A stretch of DNA of 64,000 bases from Nocardia elegans NBRC 108235 (GCF_001612845.1 NZ_BDBF01000027.1:1-64000); one strand, 5' to 3'. Shown: positions 27,380 through 36,419, counted from the first letter of the stretch. Made by a program: numbers and translations. The notes: generated by a model from the sequence alone, not told the origin.

Positions 27380-28525
27380 GTGCCGGTGCATCGGTCCCCA
27401 TGGATGGACGAAGATCTCGACGCGCTCACCGATTTGGCGCGCCGCTTCTTCGAGAAGGAGTGCGCACCGAACGAGGATCGCTGGGGCCGCCAGCACCACG
27501 TCGACCGCGAAATCTGGAACCGCGCAGGCGAATTGGGGCTGCTGTGCATCTCCATCCCCGAGGAGTACGGCGGTGGCGGCGGCACCTTCGCCCACGAGGC
27601 CGTGATCGCGATCGAGCAGACCCGCGCCATGGCGCCCAGCCTCGGCAACCCGGTGCATTCCACGATCGTCGCGCACTACATCAACGCCTACGGCACCGAG
27701 GAACAGAAGCAGGCGTGGCTGCCGAAGATGGCATCCGGCGAGATCGTCGCCGCCATCGCCATGACCGAACCCGGTACCGGCTCCGACCTGCAGGGCATCC
27801 GCACCCGCGCGGTCGCCGACGGTGACCACTACGTCATCGACGGCGCCAAGACCTTCATCTCCAACGGCCTGCTCGCCGATCTGGTGATCGTCGCCGCCAA
27901 GACCTCCGAAGGCAAAGGCGCGGAATCGGTTTCGCTGATCGCCGTCGAGACCGACCGAGACGGCTTCCGGCGCGGCCGCAACCTCGAGAAGGTCGGCCAG
28001 CACGGCCAGGACACCTGCGAACTGTTCTTCGACGCCGTGCGCGTCCCGAAGACCAACCTCCTCGGCGCCACCGAGGGCACCGGCTTCATCCAGCTCATGC
28101 AGCAACTACCGCAGGAGCGTCTGATCCTGGCCGTCGCCGCCGCGGCAGCGATCGAGAAGACTGTCGAGATGACCGTCGCCTACACCAAGGAACGCCAGGC
28201 CTTCGGCAAACCCATCTTCAACTTCCAGAACACCCAATTCACCCTCGCCGAATGCGACACCATCGCCTCGGTCGCCTGGGCCTTCCTCGACGACTGCGTC
28301 GCCAAACACCTCCGCGCCGAGCTCGACATACCCACCGCCGCCAAAGCGAAATGGTGGCTGACAGAACAACAATGCCGCGTCGCCGACGAATGCCTCCAGC
28401 TGTTCGGCGGATATGGGTACATGGCGGAATACCCGATTTCGCGGGTGTTCACGGATGCTCGGATCCAGAAGATCTATGGGGGGACGAACGAGATCATGAA
28501 GCTGATTATCGGGCGGAGCTTGTAG
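27380..28525 (+). CDS. Acyl-CoA dehydrogenase
   Basis: 381 aa, standard length. FAD segments AIAMTEPGTGSDLQGI and FISNGLLADLVI are present, then RQAFGKPIFNFQNTQF and QLFGGYGYMAEYPISR. The last motif is IYGGTNEIMK with Gly where medium-chain enzymes have the catalytic Glu. A Glu occurs instead in PQERLILA, the position used by long-chain and isovaleryl-type enzymes. The GTG start has GAGGAG upstream. The acyl substrate is unknown. Confidence 0.92.
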   Translation: MPVHRSPWMDEDLDALTDLARRFFEKECAPNEDRWGRQHHVDREIWNRAGELGLLCISIPEEYGGGGGTFAHEAVIAIEQTRAMAPSLGNPVHSTIVAHYINAYGTEEQKQAWLPKMASGEIVAAIAMTEPGTGSDLQGIRTRAVADGDHYVIDGAKTFISNGLLADLVIVAAKTSEGKGAESVSLIAVETDRDGFRRGRNLEKVGQHGQDTCELFFDAVRVPKTNLLGATEGTGFIQLMQQLPQERLILAVAAAAAIEKTVEMTVAYTKERQAFGKPIFNFQNTQFTLAECDTIASVAWAFLDDCVAKHLRAELDIPTAAKAKWWLTEQQCRVADECLQLFGGYGYMAEYPISRVFTDARIQKIYGGTNEIMKLIIGRSL

Positions 28526-28537
28526 ATCGCCTGGTGA

Positions 28538-28762
28538 GAGGGGGTTTTCGGGGTCAGGACGCGGCCGCGTCCCGTCTCCGTCCCGTCTCTCGTCGAAATC
28601 GCCGTCGGCGAATCCGCATCGGCACCCGAACTGGGCACAACGGAATACGGGATCTATGACGCCGACGCGGGGCGGGCATGGTTCCGCCCTCGATTGGATG
28701 CAGCCTTCCTGTGTCTGGTAAGGAGGTTCGACCACGGAGCCGAGGACAATGAGGTCGCATGA
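28538..28762 (+). pseudogene. Possible remnant of a small coding sequence
   Basis: This frame has no start codon but encodes a protein-like peptide, notably TTEYGIYDADAGRAWFRPR and LCLVRRFDHGAEDNEVA, ending in TGA. That stop overlaps an ATG (ATGA at 28759) opening a 21-codon frame that itself ends over the next gene's ATG at 28817. The chain of overlaps suggests a decayed small gene upstream of the SUKH gene. No family recognised. Confidence 0.3.
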
Positions 28763-28816
28763 GGATCATGACGAACCTGCTCGGGCAGAGCGGGGTAGCG
28801 ATGTCATCGAGCGGCC

Positions 28817-29953
28817 ATGAATGAGCAGCGGCGTGACAGCTTCTCGATCGAATCGGCCCGCCGGCTCCAGCGGCACCTGCCAGCCGAGGTCACACCAGGA
28901 CTGACCGATAGCGAATTCGACTCCATCGAATCGCGCTACCACTTTCGATTCGCTGACGACCACCGCGCCTTTCTGGCGGCTGGACTTCCCGTGGACGAGC
29001 CGGGCGAGTCCGGCTGGCGTGGCTGGCCGGACTGGAGACACGAGGATCCGGACGTTCTCGGAACGTGGCTCGCTCAACCCGCAGAGGGTGTGTTGTTCGA
29101 CGTTGAACACAACGGTTTCTGGCACCCAGCATGGGGTGACCGGCCCGCCGATCCGATCCGATGTCTGGATATCGCCCGCCGCGGGCTCGCGGACGCGCCG
29201 CAGCTGATTCCTGTGTTCGGTCATCGGTTCCTGCCAGGCATCGCGGGGCAATGCGGTCACCCGGTGGTGTCGATTGTCCAGACCGACGCAATCTACGCTG
29301 GCCTAGACCTTTCCGACTATCTTCGGCGCGAATTTCTGCAGCAGGCCAGTGACCTGGACTTGGCTCACGCAACAGCTCCCTTCTGGAATTACCTGCTCGG
29401 CGACAGTGGCGGACCACCGGACTTGAGAGTCATCGCGCCATCGGATCCCTACGCTGTCAGCCCAGACCATGCCGTGGAACAATTGCGCATGCTGGCGCTG
29501 GAGCGGCACATCGGACGCCCAGTGGAACCGGAAAAGCTCGTCGAAGCTGCCCTCGTCGCACTGGTTCTCGATATCGACAGCGAATCTCTGCCTCTGCTCG
29601 GCGGTCTCGCCCGAGCAGAGATCGACCAAGCCGAGGAACTGTTCGACCAAGTGTTGAACGAACTCGACATCGTGGCAACGATTCCCACCGATGAGTGCGA
29701 TATCCGGCACCTACTGGTTCGATGGTGGCTTCGTCAGATCACACAAGGACATCTGCCACCGGTAATCGGTGCCGAACTGATCTCGACCGAGGCTTGGATG
29801 CAGCTCAACCAGCCGGAATCGCTCCGCCCGCTGTTGGAACTCACCGACCGCTACGGCGACTGGGAAGCCAACCAAGCCGCCACTCCTTTCCAGCTTGCTA
29901 CAGACATTGTTACCGCGGCGCAGGGGCTACTGCACCGCTCGTGGGCGTCCTGA
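28817..29953 (+). CDS. SUKH (SMI1/KNR4)-like protein
   Basis: 378 aa. The N-terminal about 150 residues carry SUKH-type features: LTDSEFDSIESRYHFRFADDHRAFLAAGLP, then GWPDWRHED and VLFDVEHNGFWHPAWG and PVFGHRFLP. The C-terminal half is helical and not recognised. SUKH proteins often act as immunity partners of polymorphic toxins, but no toxin gene is next to it. Its codon use is less GC-biased than its neighbours, fitting an accessory region. Confidence 0.7.
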   Translation: MNEQRRDSFSIESARRLQRHLPAEVTPGLTDSEFDSIESRYHFRFADDHRAFLAAGLPVDEPGESGWRGWPDWRHEDPDVLGTWLAQPAEGVLFDVEHNGFWHPAWGDRPADPIRCLDIARRGLADAPQLIPVFGHRFLPGIAGQCGHPVVSIVQTDAIYAGLDLSDYLRREFLQQASDLDLAHATAPFWNYLLGDSGGPPDLRVIAPSDPYAVSPDHAVEQLRMLALERHIGRPVEPEKLVEAALVALVLDIDSESLPLLGGLARAEIDQAEELFDQVLNELDIVATIPTDECDIRHLLVRWWLRQITQGHLPPVIGAELISTEAWMQLNQPESLRPLLELTDRYGDWEANQAATPFQLATDIVTAAQGLLHRSWAS

Positions 29954-31051
29954 TCAACTCTGCAGCAGGCGAAAGCGTTGGCGCTCAGAACCAATTGGCT
30001 GATGATCAGGATGTCGGCTGCGGATCGGGTACTGCGGCCACCAACCCCGCTTCGGATGCCGGACCACGTCTCGTTGATGTCGTCGCGCGCCCATTCGATG
30101 ATGTCACCGTCGGCGCGGACGTCACCGGTGAGCCAGAACGCTTCGTCGGGTGCCCATCCCGCGATCACCGACGCTCTTCCTGCAAACCCTGACGATGGTC
30201 GCCGAATTCGAAGCCAACCTCGGCCACTTGTGCACCCGCGAAGACATGGCCAAGTCGCGAGCGAAGGGGCGACTGAAAGGCAAACCGTGACGGTGTAAAT
30301 GACGACCAGATCGCGCGCCCGGTCTTTCAACATGACCGCCGCCGAGTACGCGGCCAGTCGAGACGTCGCGAAATCACCGGCGATGAGACGACCCCCGATA
30401 CGGCCGATCAAGCCATCGGTCCGCGTCCGCACGTCGCCGGTGTGGCGTGGCGTGGCGTGGCGTAAATCATCGTATCCAGGGGCAGCGTCCCTCGCTCACG
30501 GCCGACCGCAGGGCGACCAGGCCGGCGAAATACGCCCCCGTCCGGCCCCGTGACGCTCGAACACGTAACAGCCTTCGTGATGTGAACGTGATCTGGAGTA
30601 CAGAACCACAAACTGTGAGCGGCGACATAGTTTAGGAAAGGCCGCCCGGTCAGACGCCTGAAAAGTTGGTAACCAACCGTCGTGCGGCTCCGCTTCCGAC
30701 GTCTCGTCGTTGTCGGAGTGATGCCGGAGCGTTATCGTATAGAAATACGTTCGGCTACCTGGTCCGAATGTGCCTTGCGAATCGTAATTCGCACCTCCCA
30801 ATTGAAACCGTCGCCAAATTCGGCCGCGCCTTCGGCGTGAGAAACCGGTCGGCGGACTGATCGCGGTAGGACGCGCGCCCGACTCCGGTCGAGGCGCGGC
30901 ACAGCGCAGCGCCCGCAGCATCGCGACAGTTCGGTCGTTCCGGGTCAGGCCATCCCCACAGCACTCCGTGCAGAGGCGAGTTCATTCGATCCCGCCCGGC
31001 TGCTCGCTGCCCGCTGTGTGCCCGAACAGTCGAGAACAGGAATCAGACCGC
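29954..31051. other. 1.1-kb intergenic region with decayed sequence
   Basis: No intact gene. It contains a serine-recombinase tail (30171-30290), four tandem TGGCG units at 30443-30462 and short non-conserved frames on both strands. The AT-richer composition around 30600-30830 and the absence of recognisable frames suggest decayed, formerly mobile DNA. Confidence 0.6.
30171..30290 (+). pseudogene. Remnant of a serine recombinase (resolvase/invertase)
   Basis: The frame ending at the TGA 30288-30290 reads LTMVAEFEANLGHL, then CTREDMAKSRAKGRLKGKP. This is the end of the catalytic domain and the E-helix/linker of Tn3-type resolvases, which normally continue into a C-terminal HTH. Both the N-terminal catalytic part and the DNA-binding domain are missing. 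Confidence 0.65.
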
Positions 31052-31852
31052 ATGTCCGCAACATCAGCACGCCGCAGATCCATGACCTCGATCGTCCGCA
31101 CCGCCGGTGCCGTGTCGCTGGCCGCCACCGCGGCAGCGACCATCATCGCCACGGCCGGCGGTGGCCAGTCGTCCACAGCACAGGCGATCGATATCAAGGC
31201 GCTCGCGACTACCGTCGCCGCAGCCGGCGCGCCCGGAGCAGCTCAGGCACCCGGCCCGGCCCCTCAGCCCGTCGCGGCCCCGGCTCCTCAGCCCGTCGCG
31301 GCCCCGGCCCCTGCGCCCATCGCGGCCCCCGCGGCGCTGCCCGGCGCCGATCAGGCGAATGTCACCACCTGGCTACCGGAGATCAACAGCGCGATGCAGT
31401 CGGCCGGTATCGACACACCACAGCGTGCCGCCGCTTTCCTCGCCCAGGTCGGACAGGAGACCGCCGGTTTCGCCACGTTGACCGAGTACAGCGACGGTAG
31501 CGACTACAACGGACGGGCAGATCTCGGCAACACCCAACCGGGCGACGGCCCCAGGTACAAAGGGCGCGGTGGCCTCCAACTCACCGGACGCAACAACTAC
31601 GAACGCGCAAGCCAGGCGCTCGGTGTCGACTTCGTCAATCACCCTGAGCTTGTGGCGGATCCGAAGTACGCGTTCGCCACGGCCGCGTGGTACTGGAACA
31701 CCCACAATCTCAACGCCGCCGCCGACCACGCGCACCCCCAGGACCCCGCGAGCATCGACCCCGTCTCACGCATCATCAACGGCGGTTCCAATGGAAGAGA
31801 CGTCCGGCGTGAACACTTCATCCAGGCATGCCAAATTCTGAAATGCCCGTAA
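31052..31852 (+). CDS. Secreted glycoside hydrolase family 19-like protein
   Basis: 266 aa from the ATG at 31052. An N-terminal signal or anchor (about 10-40) is followed by a Pro/Ala-rich linker with repeats of APQPVAAPAP (about 65-105). The C-terminal catalytic domain resembles chitinase-like GH19 enzymes and phage endolysins: AAAFLAQVGQETAGFATLTEYS (two candidate catalytic Glu), YKGRGGLQLTGRNNY and AAWYWNTHNLN. It probably cleaves chitin or peptidoglycan outside the cell. The linker suggests wall-spanning display. Confidence 0.83.
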   Translation: MSATSARRRSMTSIVRTAGAVSLAATAAATIIATAGGGQSSTAQAIDIKALATTVAAAGAPGAAQAPGPAPQPVAAPAPQPVAAPAPAPIAAPAALPGADQANVTTWLPEINSAMQSAGIDTPQRAAAFLAQVGQETAGFATLTEYSDGSDYNGRADLGNTQPGDGPRYKGRGGLQLTGRNNYERASQALGVDFVNHPELVADPKYAFATAAWYWNTHNLNAAADHAHPQDPASIDPVSRIINGGSNGRDVRREHFIQACQILKCP

Positions 31853-31905
31853 GCCGCGCCGACGGCCACATGATGCGATTTCGTGCGCACCATGGGTCGC
31901 GCCGC

Positions 31906-32523
31906 CTATCCCGACCACTGCCGCGCAACCGAGGCGTGGTCGGACACGTGTAGCGCCAGCTCGGCCGCCACCGTTTCGCCGATCGCCGTACGCCGGGCCG
32001 ACCGCCGGGCAGCGTCGGGCTCCGTGGCGGTGGCCAGGCGATCCAGGGTAGGCAACGCATGCCAGCTGTAACACAGCGACAGAATCGTCAGAAGTAGTTC
32101 TCTCGCAGCGGATTCCGGAAGCTCCGGCACGGCATCGCGAATAGCTCGAATCTTGCCCAGCATGCTCTCGCGCCGCTCGGATTCGGCCACCGGTGCCCCC
32201 AATTCCAGACTCTCCCAGAACAGCAGGCGCGCCAATGCGGGCTTGTCGCAGAGGTGATCGAAGAACCGCTCGGCATAACCGATCACCGCAGCGGTTCCCT
32301 CCCCCTCGACCTGAACCGCCTCGCCGAGTTCGCCGATTTCCCGGGCGATCACGATGGCGAAGAGCTGATCCTTGGTGCCGAAATACTTATAGATCCGCTC
32401 CTTGTTGACCCCCGCAGCGGCCGCGATGCGGTCCACGCGCGCACCCGCCAGCCCGCGCTCACCGAATTCCGCCACCGCGGCGTCCAGCAGCAATCGTCGG
32501 GTGCGTTCGGTGTCCCAGGCCAT
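31906..32523 (-). CDS. TetR-family regulator
   Basis: 205 aa. The HTH is TRRLLLDAAVAEFGERGLAGARVDRIAAAAGVNKERIYKYFGTKDQLF (about 8-58, split here by family spacing). The C-terminal domain contains ALARLLFWESLELG. It is divergent from a 74-residue membrane protein, and two CAAC-N6-GTTG palindromes lie between them, so it likely represses itself and that gene. Confidence 0.87.
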   Translation of the reverse strand: MAWDTERTRRLLLDAAVAEFGERGLAGARVDRIAAAAGVNKERIYKYFGTKDQLFAIVIAREIGELGEAVQVEGEGTAAVIGYAERFFDHLCDKPALARLLFWESLELGAPVAESERRESMLGKIRAIRDAVPELPESAARELLLTILSLCYSWHALPTLDRLATATEPDAARRSARRTAIGETVAAELALHVSDHASVARQWSG

Positions 32524-32545
32524 GCGGCCAGACTAGCAAATTCTC

Positions 32546-32559
32546 CAACTAAACAGTTG
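32546..32559. promoter_or_regulatory. Palindromic operator candidate, copy 1
   Basis: CAACTAAACAGTTG, with arms CAACT/AGTTG around four bases, 22 bp upstream of the tetR ATG. It matches copy 2 at 32594-32607 in the fixed positions CAACy-N4-AGTTG. Confidence 0.6.
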
Positions 32560-32593
32560 CAGAATTCCTTCCGGAGGTGTCTACTCACATCTA

Positions 32594-32607
32594 CAACCAT
32601 CTAGTTG
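32594..32607. promoter_or_regulatory. Palindromic operator candidate, copy 2
   Basis: CAACCATCTAGTTG, 48 bp from copy 1 (start to start) and 18 bp before the GTG of the small membrane protein gene. Two copies in one divergent promoter region suggest a TetR-type operator pair. Confidence 0.6.
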
Positions 32608-32625
32608 GAGTCTTGAGGAGTCACT

Positions 32626-32850
32626 GTGAGCACCCCTGTTCCCGCCCCATCCGTGCACGTCCGCGCCGCCGTCACCTGGCTCGCGATCTTCCCTATGGTC
32701 GCCCTCGGAATGACCGCGATGGCACCGTTCACGGCCGGCTGGCATCCCGTGCTGCGCGCACTCGTACTGACCGCGTTCGTGGTCCCGGCCGCGGTGTACG
32801 TCGCCGTCCCCCGCCTGCTCGGCGTCCTCGCCCGGCATGTTCACCGGTGA
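32626..32850 (+). CDS. Small membrane protein (two TM helices)
   Basis: 74 aa, GTG start with GAGGAG upstream. Two hydrophobic segments are visible: AAVTWLAIFPMVALGMTAMAP and RALVLTAFVVPAAVYVAVPRLL, with a basic C-terminus. It resembles small proteins commonly divergent from TetR genes in actinobacteria. Function unknown; probably the regulator's target. Confidence 0.65.
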   Translation: MSTPVPAPSVHVRAAVTWLAIFPMVALGMTAMAPFTAGWHPVLRALVLTAFVVPAAVYVAVPRLLGVLARHVHR

Positions 32851-33059
32851 CGCGCGGGCATGTCCGGGATGGCGCCGATGTCCCGACTCACATGGTAAGG
32901 GCCGTACACCAGCGAGAGGCACGCAATGCGCGAATTCGACACTCCCGTCGCCATTTTCACCGTCATCGACGTGAGAGGGCACGCGTGGGTCCGGATTCTC
33001 GCGCGGCGCTCCCGAGATACTGGTGGGCTGGGCCGGCTGTGGTGGGTTGGGGCAGACCG

Positions 33060-34181
33060 TCAGCGGAAGAGGCGGAAGAAGCCGCGCACCTGCTCGACCA
33101 GCGACTTCGGCTGCTCCAGCGCGGCGAAGTGGCCACCTCGCGGCAGTTCCTCGAACCAGCGTAGATCGGTGAACCGCAGCTCCGCCTCCCGCCGCGACGG
33201 GCGGGTTATGTCGCGCGGGTAGACCGACAACCCGGACGGCGCGGTGACCTTGTCGCGGAAAGCGGCGAAGCTCTCCCAATACAGGCGGGCCGACGACGTG
33301 GCCGACGCGGTGAACCAGTAGACCGAGATCTCATCGAGGATCTGCTGCCGCGACAACGCGTCCTCGGGATGACCATTGTTGTCCGTCCAGGCCCAGAACT
33401 TCTCGGCGATCCACGTGGCCTGGCCCGCCGGGGAGTCGGTGAGGCCGTAGCCGAGCGTCTGCGGCCGCGTCGCCTGGATCGCCGAGTACCCCCGACCGGT
33501 GCGTCGGAACTCCTTGGCGGCCTTCAGGTTCGCCAGCTCCGCGGGTGTCGGGTCGTCGAACGGGCCCGCCGCCACGGACCCCATGTTCAAGTGCACGCCG
33601 GCGACCCGCTCGGGCGCCACCTCGCCCAGCGCGCCGGACACCGCCGAACCCCAGTCACCGCCCTGCGCGCCGTACCGCTCGTAACCCAGCGAGACCATCA
33701 ACGTGTCCCAGGCGCGTGCGATGCGATCGACGCCCCACCCGGTCGTCGACGGCTTGTCACTCCAGCCGTACCCGGGCAACGACGGCGCGACCACGTGGAA
33801 CGCGTCCGACGGGTCCCCACCGTGCGCGCGCGGGTCGGTCAACGGGCCCAGGATCTCCAGGAACTCGAGCACCGAACCCGGCCACCCGTGCGTGAGCACC
33901 AGCGGGAACGCATCCGGCTCCGGCGAGCGGACGTGCAGGAAGTGGATGCCCAGCCCGTCGATCGTGTCGCGATACTGCGGGAACACGTTCAGCCGCTCGG
34001 CGAACCCGAAGTCGTAGTCCTCGGCCCAGCTGCGGCACAGCTCCTGCGCATAAGCCAGCGGCAAACCCTGCGACCAGTCGTCCACCGGCTCGGCCTCGGG
34101 CCACCGCGTCCTTCGCAATCGTTCACGCAAATCCGCGATCTCGGCTTCAGTGATACTGACTTCGAACGGCTCGGCGGCCAC
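33060..34181 (-). CDS. Epoxide hydrolase (EHN-type, alpha/beta-hydrolase)
   Basis: 373 aa. The N-terminal EHN domain (FEVSITEAEIADLRERLRRTRWPEAE) is followed by the alpha/beta-hydrolase core: oxyanion motif HGWPGSVLEF, PSLPGYGWSDKP and the nucleophile elbow GAQGGDWGSAV with the catalytic Asp. YWFTASATSSARLYWE supplies the lid Tyr region, and PRGGHFAALEQP the catalytic His. It hydrolyses epoxides to diols. It stands alone, with the DUF732-like remnant upstream. Confidence 0.9.
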   Translation of the reverse strand: MAAEPFEVSITEAEIADLRERLRRTRWPEAEPVDDWSQGLPLAYAQELCRSWAEDYDFGFAERLNVFPQYRDTIDGLGIHFLHVRSPEPDAFPLVLTHGWPGSVLEFLEILGPLTDPRAHGGDPSDAFHVVAPSLPGYGWSDKPSTTGWGVDRIARAWDTLMVSLGYERYGAQGGDWGSAVSGALGEVAPERVAGVHLNMGSVAAGPFDDPTPAELANLKAAKEFRRTGRGYSAIQATRPQTLGYGLTDSPAGQATWIAEKFWAWTDNNGHPEDALSRQQILDEISVYWFTASATSSARLYWESFAAFRDKVTAPSGLSVYPRDITRPSRREAELRFTDLRWFEELPRGGHFAALEQPKSLVEQVRGFFRLFR

Positions 34182-34979
34182 TGGGGCTCCCTTCCTCGCA
34201 AGACTTGGCGGATCAGATGTAGATCACGGTGAAACCGCCGACCCGCTCGCAGGTGTAACCGTCATCGCGGGCTCCACGTCGCACCACACCTGCTCACCAG
34301 CGTACGAGTCAGCCGACGGCACAATCCCTTTCGCATTTGCGGAGTGCCGTCGTCGATCGCGCCGGCGGGTGTGCCTGCGAGTCGGCCGCATACGAAGGGG
34401 GTCCGCTGACGAGGTAGAGGTGTTCTCGTAGACGCGCACATTGCCGTAACGGATCGTACTCGTTACCGCCGAGCCACGTGATCGTGTCCGCCGTAAGACC
34501 ACTCGTCACGACAACCGCTGCGGCACACGCCGATCCACGCCCCGCCCCCTGGTCCAGGCCCAGATCGACGCACAAACCGAAGACGCGCCCGGATTCATCG
34601 ACTCCATCAACACATCCGGGGTCGACCGAGGCAATATCAACGACCACGACCTGGTCATCGTGGGCCACAGAGTCTGCTACCAGATCTCCAGCGGCCGCGG
34701 CGACATCAGCGGAGCAGCACTCCCCCGTCGTATGGACCACTGCGGGACTCGGGGCACCGATGTCACGTTGTCCACGTTCGGCGGCCTCGGTGCCGGATCC
34801 GAAAAGCGGTGCCGGCAAGCGGAAACCGACGGTGATTCGGAACGCGGCCGGATGGCTGCACACTGCGCCCGTGGATGCCGCCACACCACCAAACTCGCTA
34901 CGAAAATCACTGTCCGGCTGGTGATATGGCGGTTTCCTTCCTACGGCGGATCGAAGCTCGAAATGATGCGCCGGATAGG
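34182..34979. other. 800-bp region with decayed sequence
   Basis: Apart from the DUF732-like remnant at 34478-34760 no gene is supported. A frame around 34230-34320 reads GVTVIAGSTSHHTCSPAYE and may be part of another decayed secreted protein, but is too short to assign. Confidence 0.5.
34478..34760 (+). pseudogene. Frameshifted DUF732-like secreted protein
   Basis: One frame gives the end of a signal peptide (IVSAVRPLVTTTAAAHADPRPAP). The reading then continues in another frame as VQAQIDAQTEDAPGFIDSINTSG, then VIVGHRVCYQISSG, the pattern of DUF732 mycobacterial/nocardial secreted proteins (a FL/FIxxLxxxGI segment and GxxVCxxL). The shift near 34540-34555 and the lack of a clean start mark it as broken. 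Confidence 0.5.
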
Positions 34980-35414
34980 TCACCTACGGTCGCCCTCATA
35001 TGCGGACAATCGATCCAAGAGCTCAGGCACAGCGCTGAGCTGCGCCCGCTCATCTGCGCTCAGGAGAGCAACGATGGCCTCGGCGACCCATTCGCGCCTG
35101 GCCTCCCGATCTCGGTCCAGGGCAGCGCGCCCCTGCTCGGTGAGGGTAACGAGGAAACCGCGGCGGTCCCGGGGATCGTCCCGTCGGGCGACATACCCCC
35201 TGGCCTGCAGATCCGCTACCGCCCGGCTCTGACTCTGGTGGCGTACACCACGCCACTGGGCAAGGGACGCCGTCGAGGCATCACCTTCACGATCGAGCAG
35301 GCCCATGGTCTCCGCCAGAGGTGGCGGCAGAGTGTCGGCATGCGCGCGAGTCGCACGCACGAACCTGCCGATGGAGACCCGCAGCCGCTCCGCCAAGTGA
35401 TCTCGGTCCGCCAC
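34980..35414 (-). CDS. MarR-family regulator
   Basis: 144 aa from the GTG at 35414; the longer frame to 35891 runs antisense through the next gene and is not real. The winged helix reads LLDREGDASTASLAQWRGVRHQSQSRAVADLQARGYVARRDDPRDRR (about 45-92), followed by a dimer helix. It is divergent from an MBL-fold gene, with two palindromes carrying the shared arms TACAG/CTGTA between them. Confidence 0.87.
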   Translation of the reverse strand: MADRDHLAERLRVSIGRFVRATRAHADTLPPPLAETMGLLDREGDASTASLAQWRGVRHQSQSRAVADLQARGYVARRDDPRDRRGFLVTLTEQGRAALDRDREARREWVAEAIVALLSADERAQLSAVPELLDRLSAYEGDRR

Positions 35415-35423
35415 GGGTCGACT

Positions 35424-35440
35424 ATACAGCCCTGCTGTAT
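35424..35440. promoter_or_regulatory. MarR-type operator candidate, copy 1
   Basis: ATACAGCCCTGCTGTAT: 7-bp perfect arms around three bases, 9 bp upstream of the marR GTG. Confidence 0.65.
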
Positions 35441-35501
35441 TTGACCCACCGCGCCACAGGCCGCAGCAACAGCAACCCGGGCAACCACACGACGCTCGAC
35501 A

Positions 35502-35520
35502 TATACAGCAAAACTGTATA
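35502..35520. promoter_or_regulatory. MarR-type operator candidate, copy 2
   Basis: TATACAG (35502-35508) and CTGTATA (35514-35520), perfect 7-bp arms around five bases, 42 bp before the MBL-fold gene's ATG. The arms share TACAG/CTGTA with copy 1. Confidence 0.65.
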
Positions 35521-35562
35521 CTTTGAACCGTGCGATAACGCCCGAGCAGGAACGGAACCACC

Positions 35563-36198
35563 ATGCAACTGACGAAATACGCCCACGCCTGCGTTGCCCT
35601 GGAGAAGGACGGATCCAGAATCGTGCTGGACCCCGGCACGTTCACCCCCGACGCGAAGGCCGCCGTCACGGGCGCCGCAGCAGCGCTCATCTCCCACGAG
35701 CACTTCGACCATTTCGACGACGCCCTGCTGGCAGCCGCCCTGGACGACGATCCGGAACTGCGGATCCTCGGACCGCGCGCGGTGCTGGACAAGCTCGGCA
35801 GCCACGGCGGGCGGGTGCAGATCCTCACCACCGGGGACGACCTGAGCGTCGGCGGCTTCACCGTCGGTGTCCACGGCGACCGCCACGCCACGATTCACGC
35901 GGACATACCCTGCGTCGACAACCTCGGCTACCTCATCGACGAGACGCTGTTCCACCCCGGCGACGCCTACTTCGTACCCGAGGTGCCCGTCGACACCCTG
36001 CTACTGCCCACAAGCGGGCCCTGGACCAAGCTGGGCGAGGCGGCCGACTACCTGCGCGCGGTCAAGCCTCGCCGGGTAATCCAGATCCACGAGCTCATGC
36101 TCAGCGACCTCGGCCAAACCTCCACCCGAACCCTCTTGGCCGGCCTGACCGGCATCGAAATCACGGTCCTGTCCCCTGGCCAGAGCATCGATCTGTGA
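35563..36198 (+). CDS. MBL-fold metallo-hydrolase (UlaG-like)
   Basis: 211 aa. Metal ligands lie in SHEHFDHFD (HxHxDH), GDRHATIH and PGDAYF, with a final His in QIHELM. The compact length fits the UlaG-like/L-ascorbate-6-phosphate-lactonase subgroup, often of unknown substrate. It is divergent from a MarR gene with paired palindromes between, so it is probably MarR-repressed. Confidence 0.85.
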   Translation: MQLTKYAHACVALEKDGSRIVLDPGTFTPDAKAAVTGAAAALISHEHFDHFDDALLAAALDDDPELRILGPRAVLDKLGSHGGRVQILTTGDDLSVGGFTVGVHGDRHATIHADIPCVDNLGYLIDETLFHPGDAYFVPEVPVDTLLLPTSGPWTKLGEAADYLRAVKPRRVIQIHELMLSDLGQTSTRTLLAGLTGIEITVLSPGQSIDL

Positions 36199-36232
36199 AA
36201 CCTCGGGACCGGAACCAGAAGGTGAGTCGAAC

Positions 36233-36307
36233 ATGCGCTTCGCCACGATCAGGCGCGGTCACAGCCTGACCGGGGCACGCGTCGCGGGCGACTTCACTGC
36301 CCACTGA
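36233..36307 (+). pseudogene. Possible N-terminal fragment of a fumarylacetoacetate-hydrolase-type gene
   Basis: A 24-codon frame starting MRFATIRRGHSLTGARVAGD resembles the first residues of FAH-family proteins, preceded by AAGGTGAG, but ends at a TGA. It may be a remnant; evidence is short. Confidence 0.25.
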
Positions 36308-36419
36308 TCATCTCGACTCTTCGTGCCGGGAAGCGTTGTGCCCCAGCGTCGCACCGGCCGCCGTCGTGGAAGAACTGCACGAGGTCCTCCCTGAGCCGGA
36401 AGCGGACGCCGGACGCCAG

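Noticed and set aside
30443..30462. Four tandem TGGCG units as a possible repeat element
   Set aside because: Too short and not associated with a gene or element; probably simple slippage.
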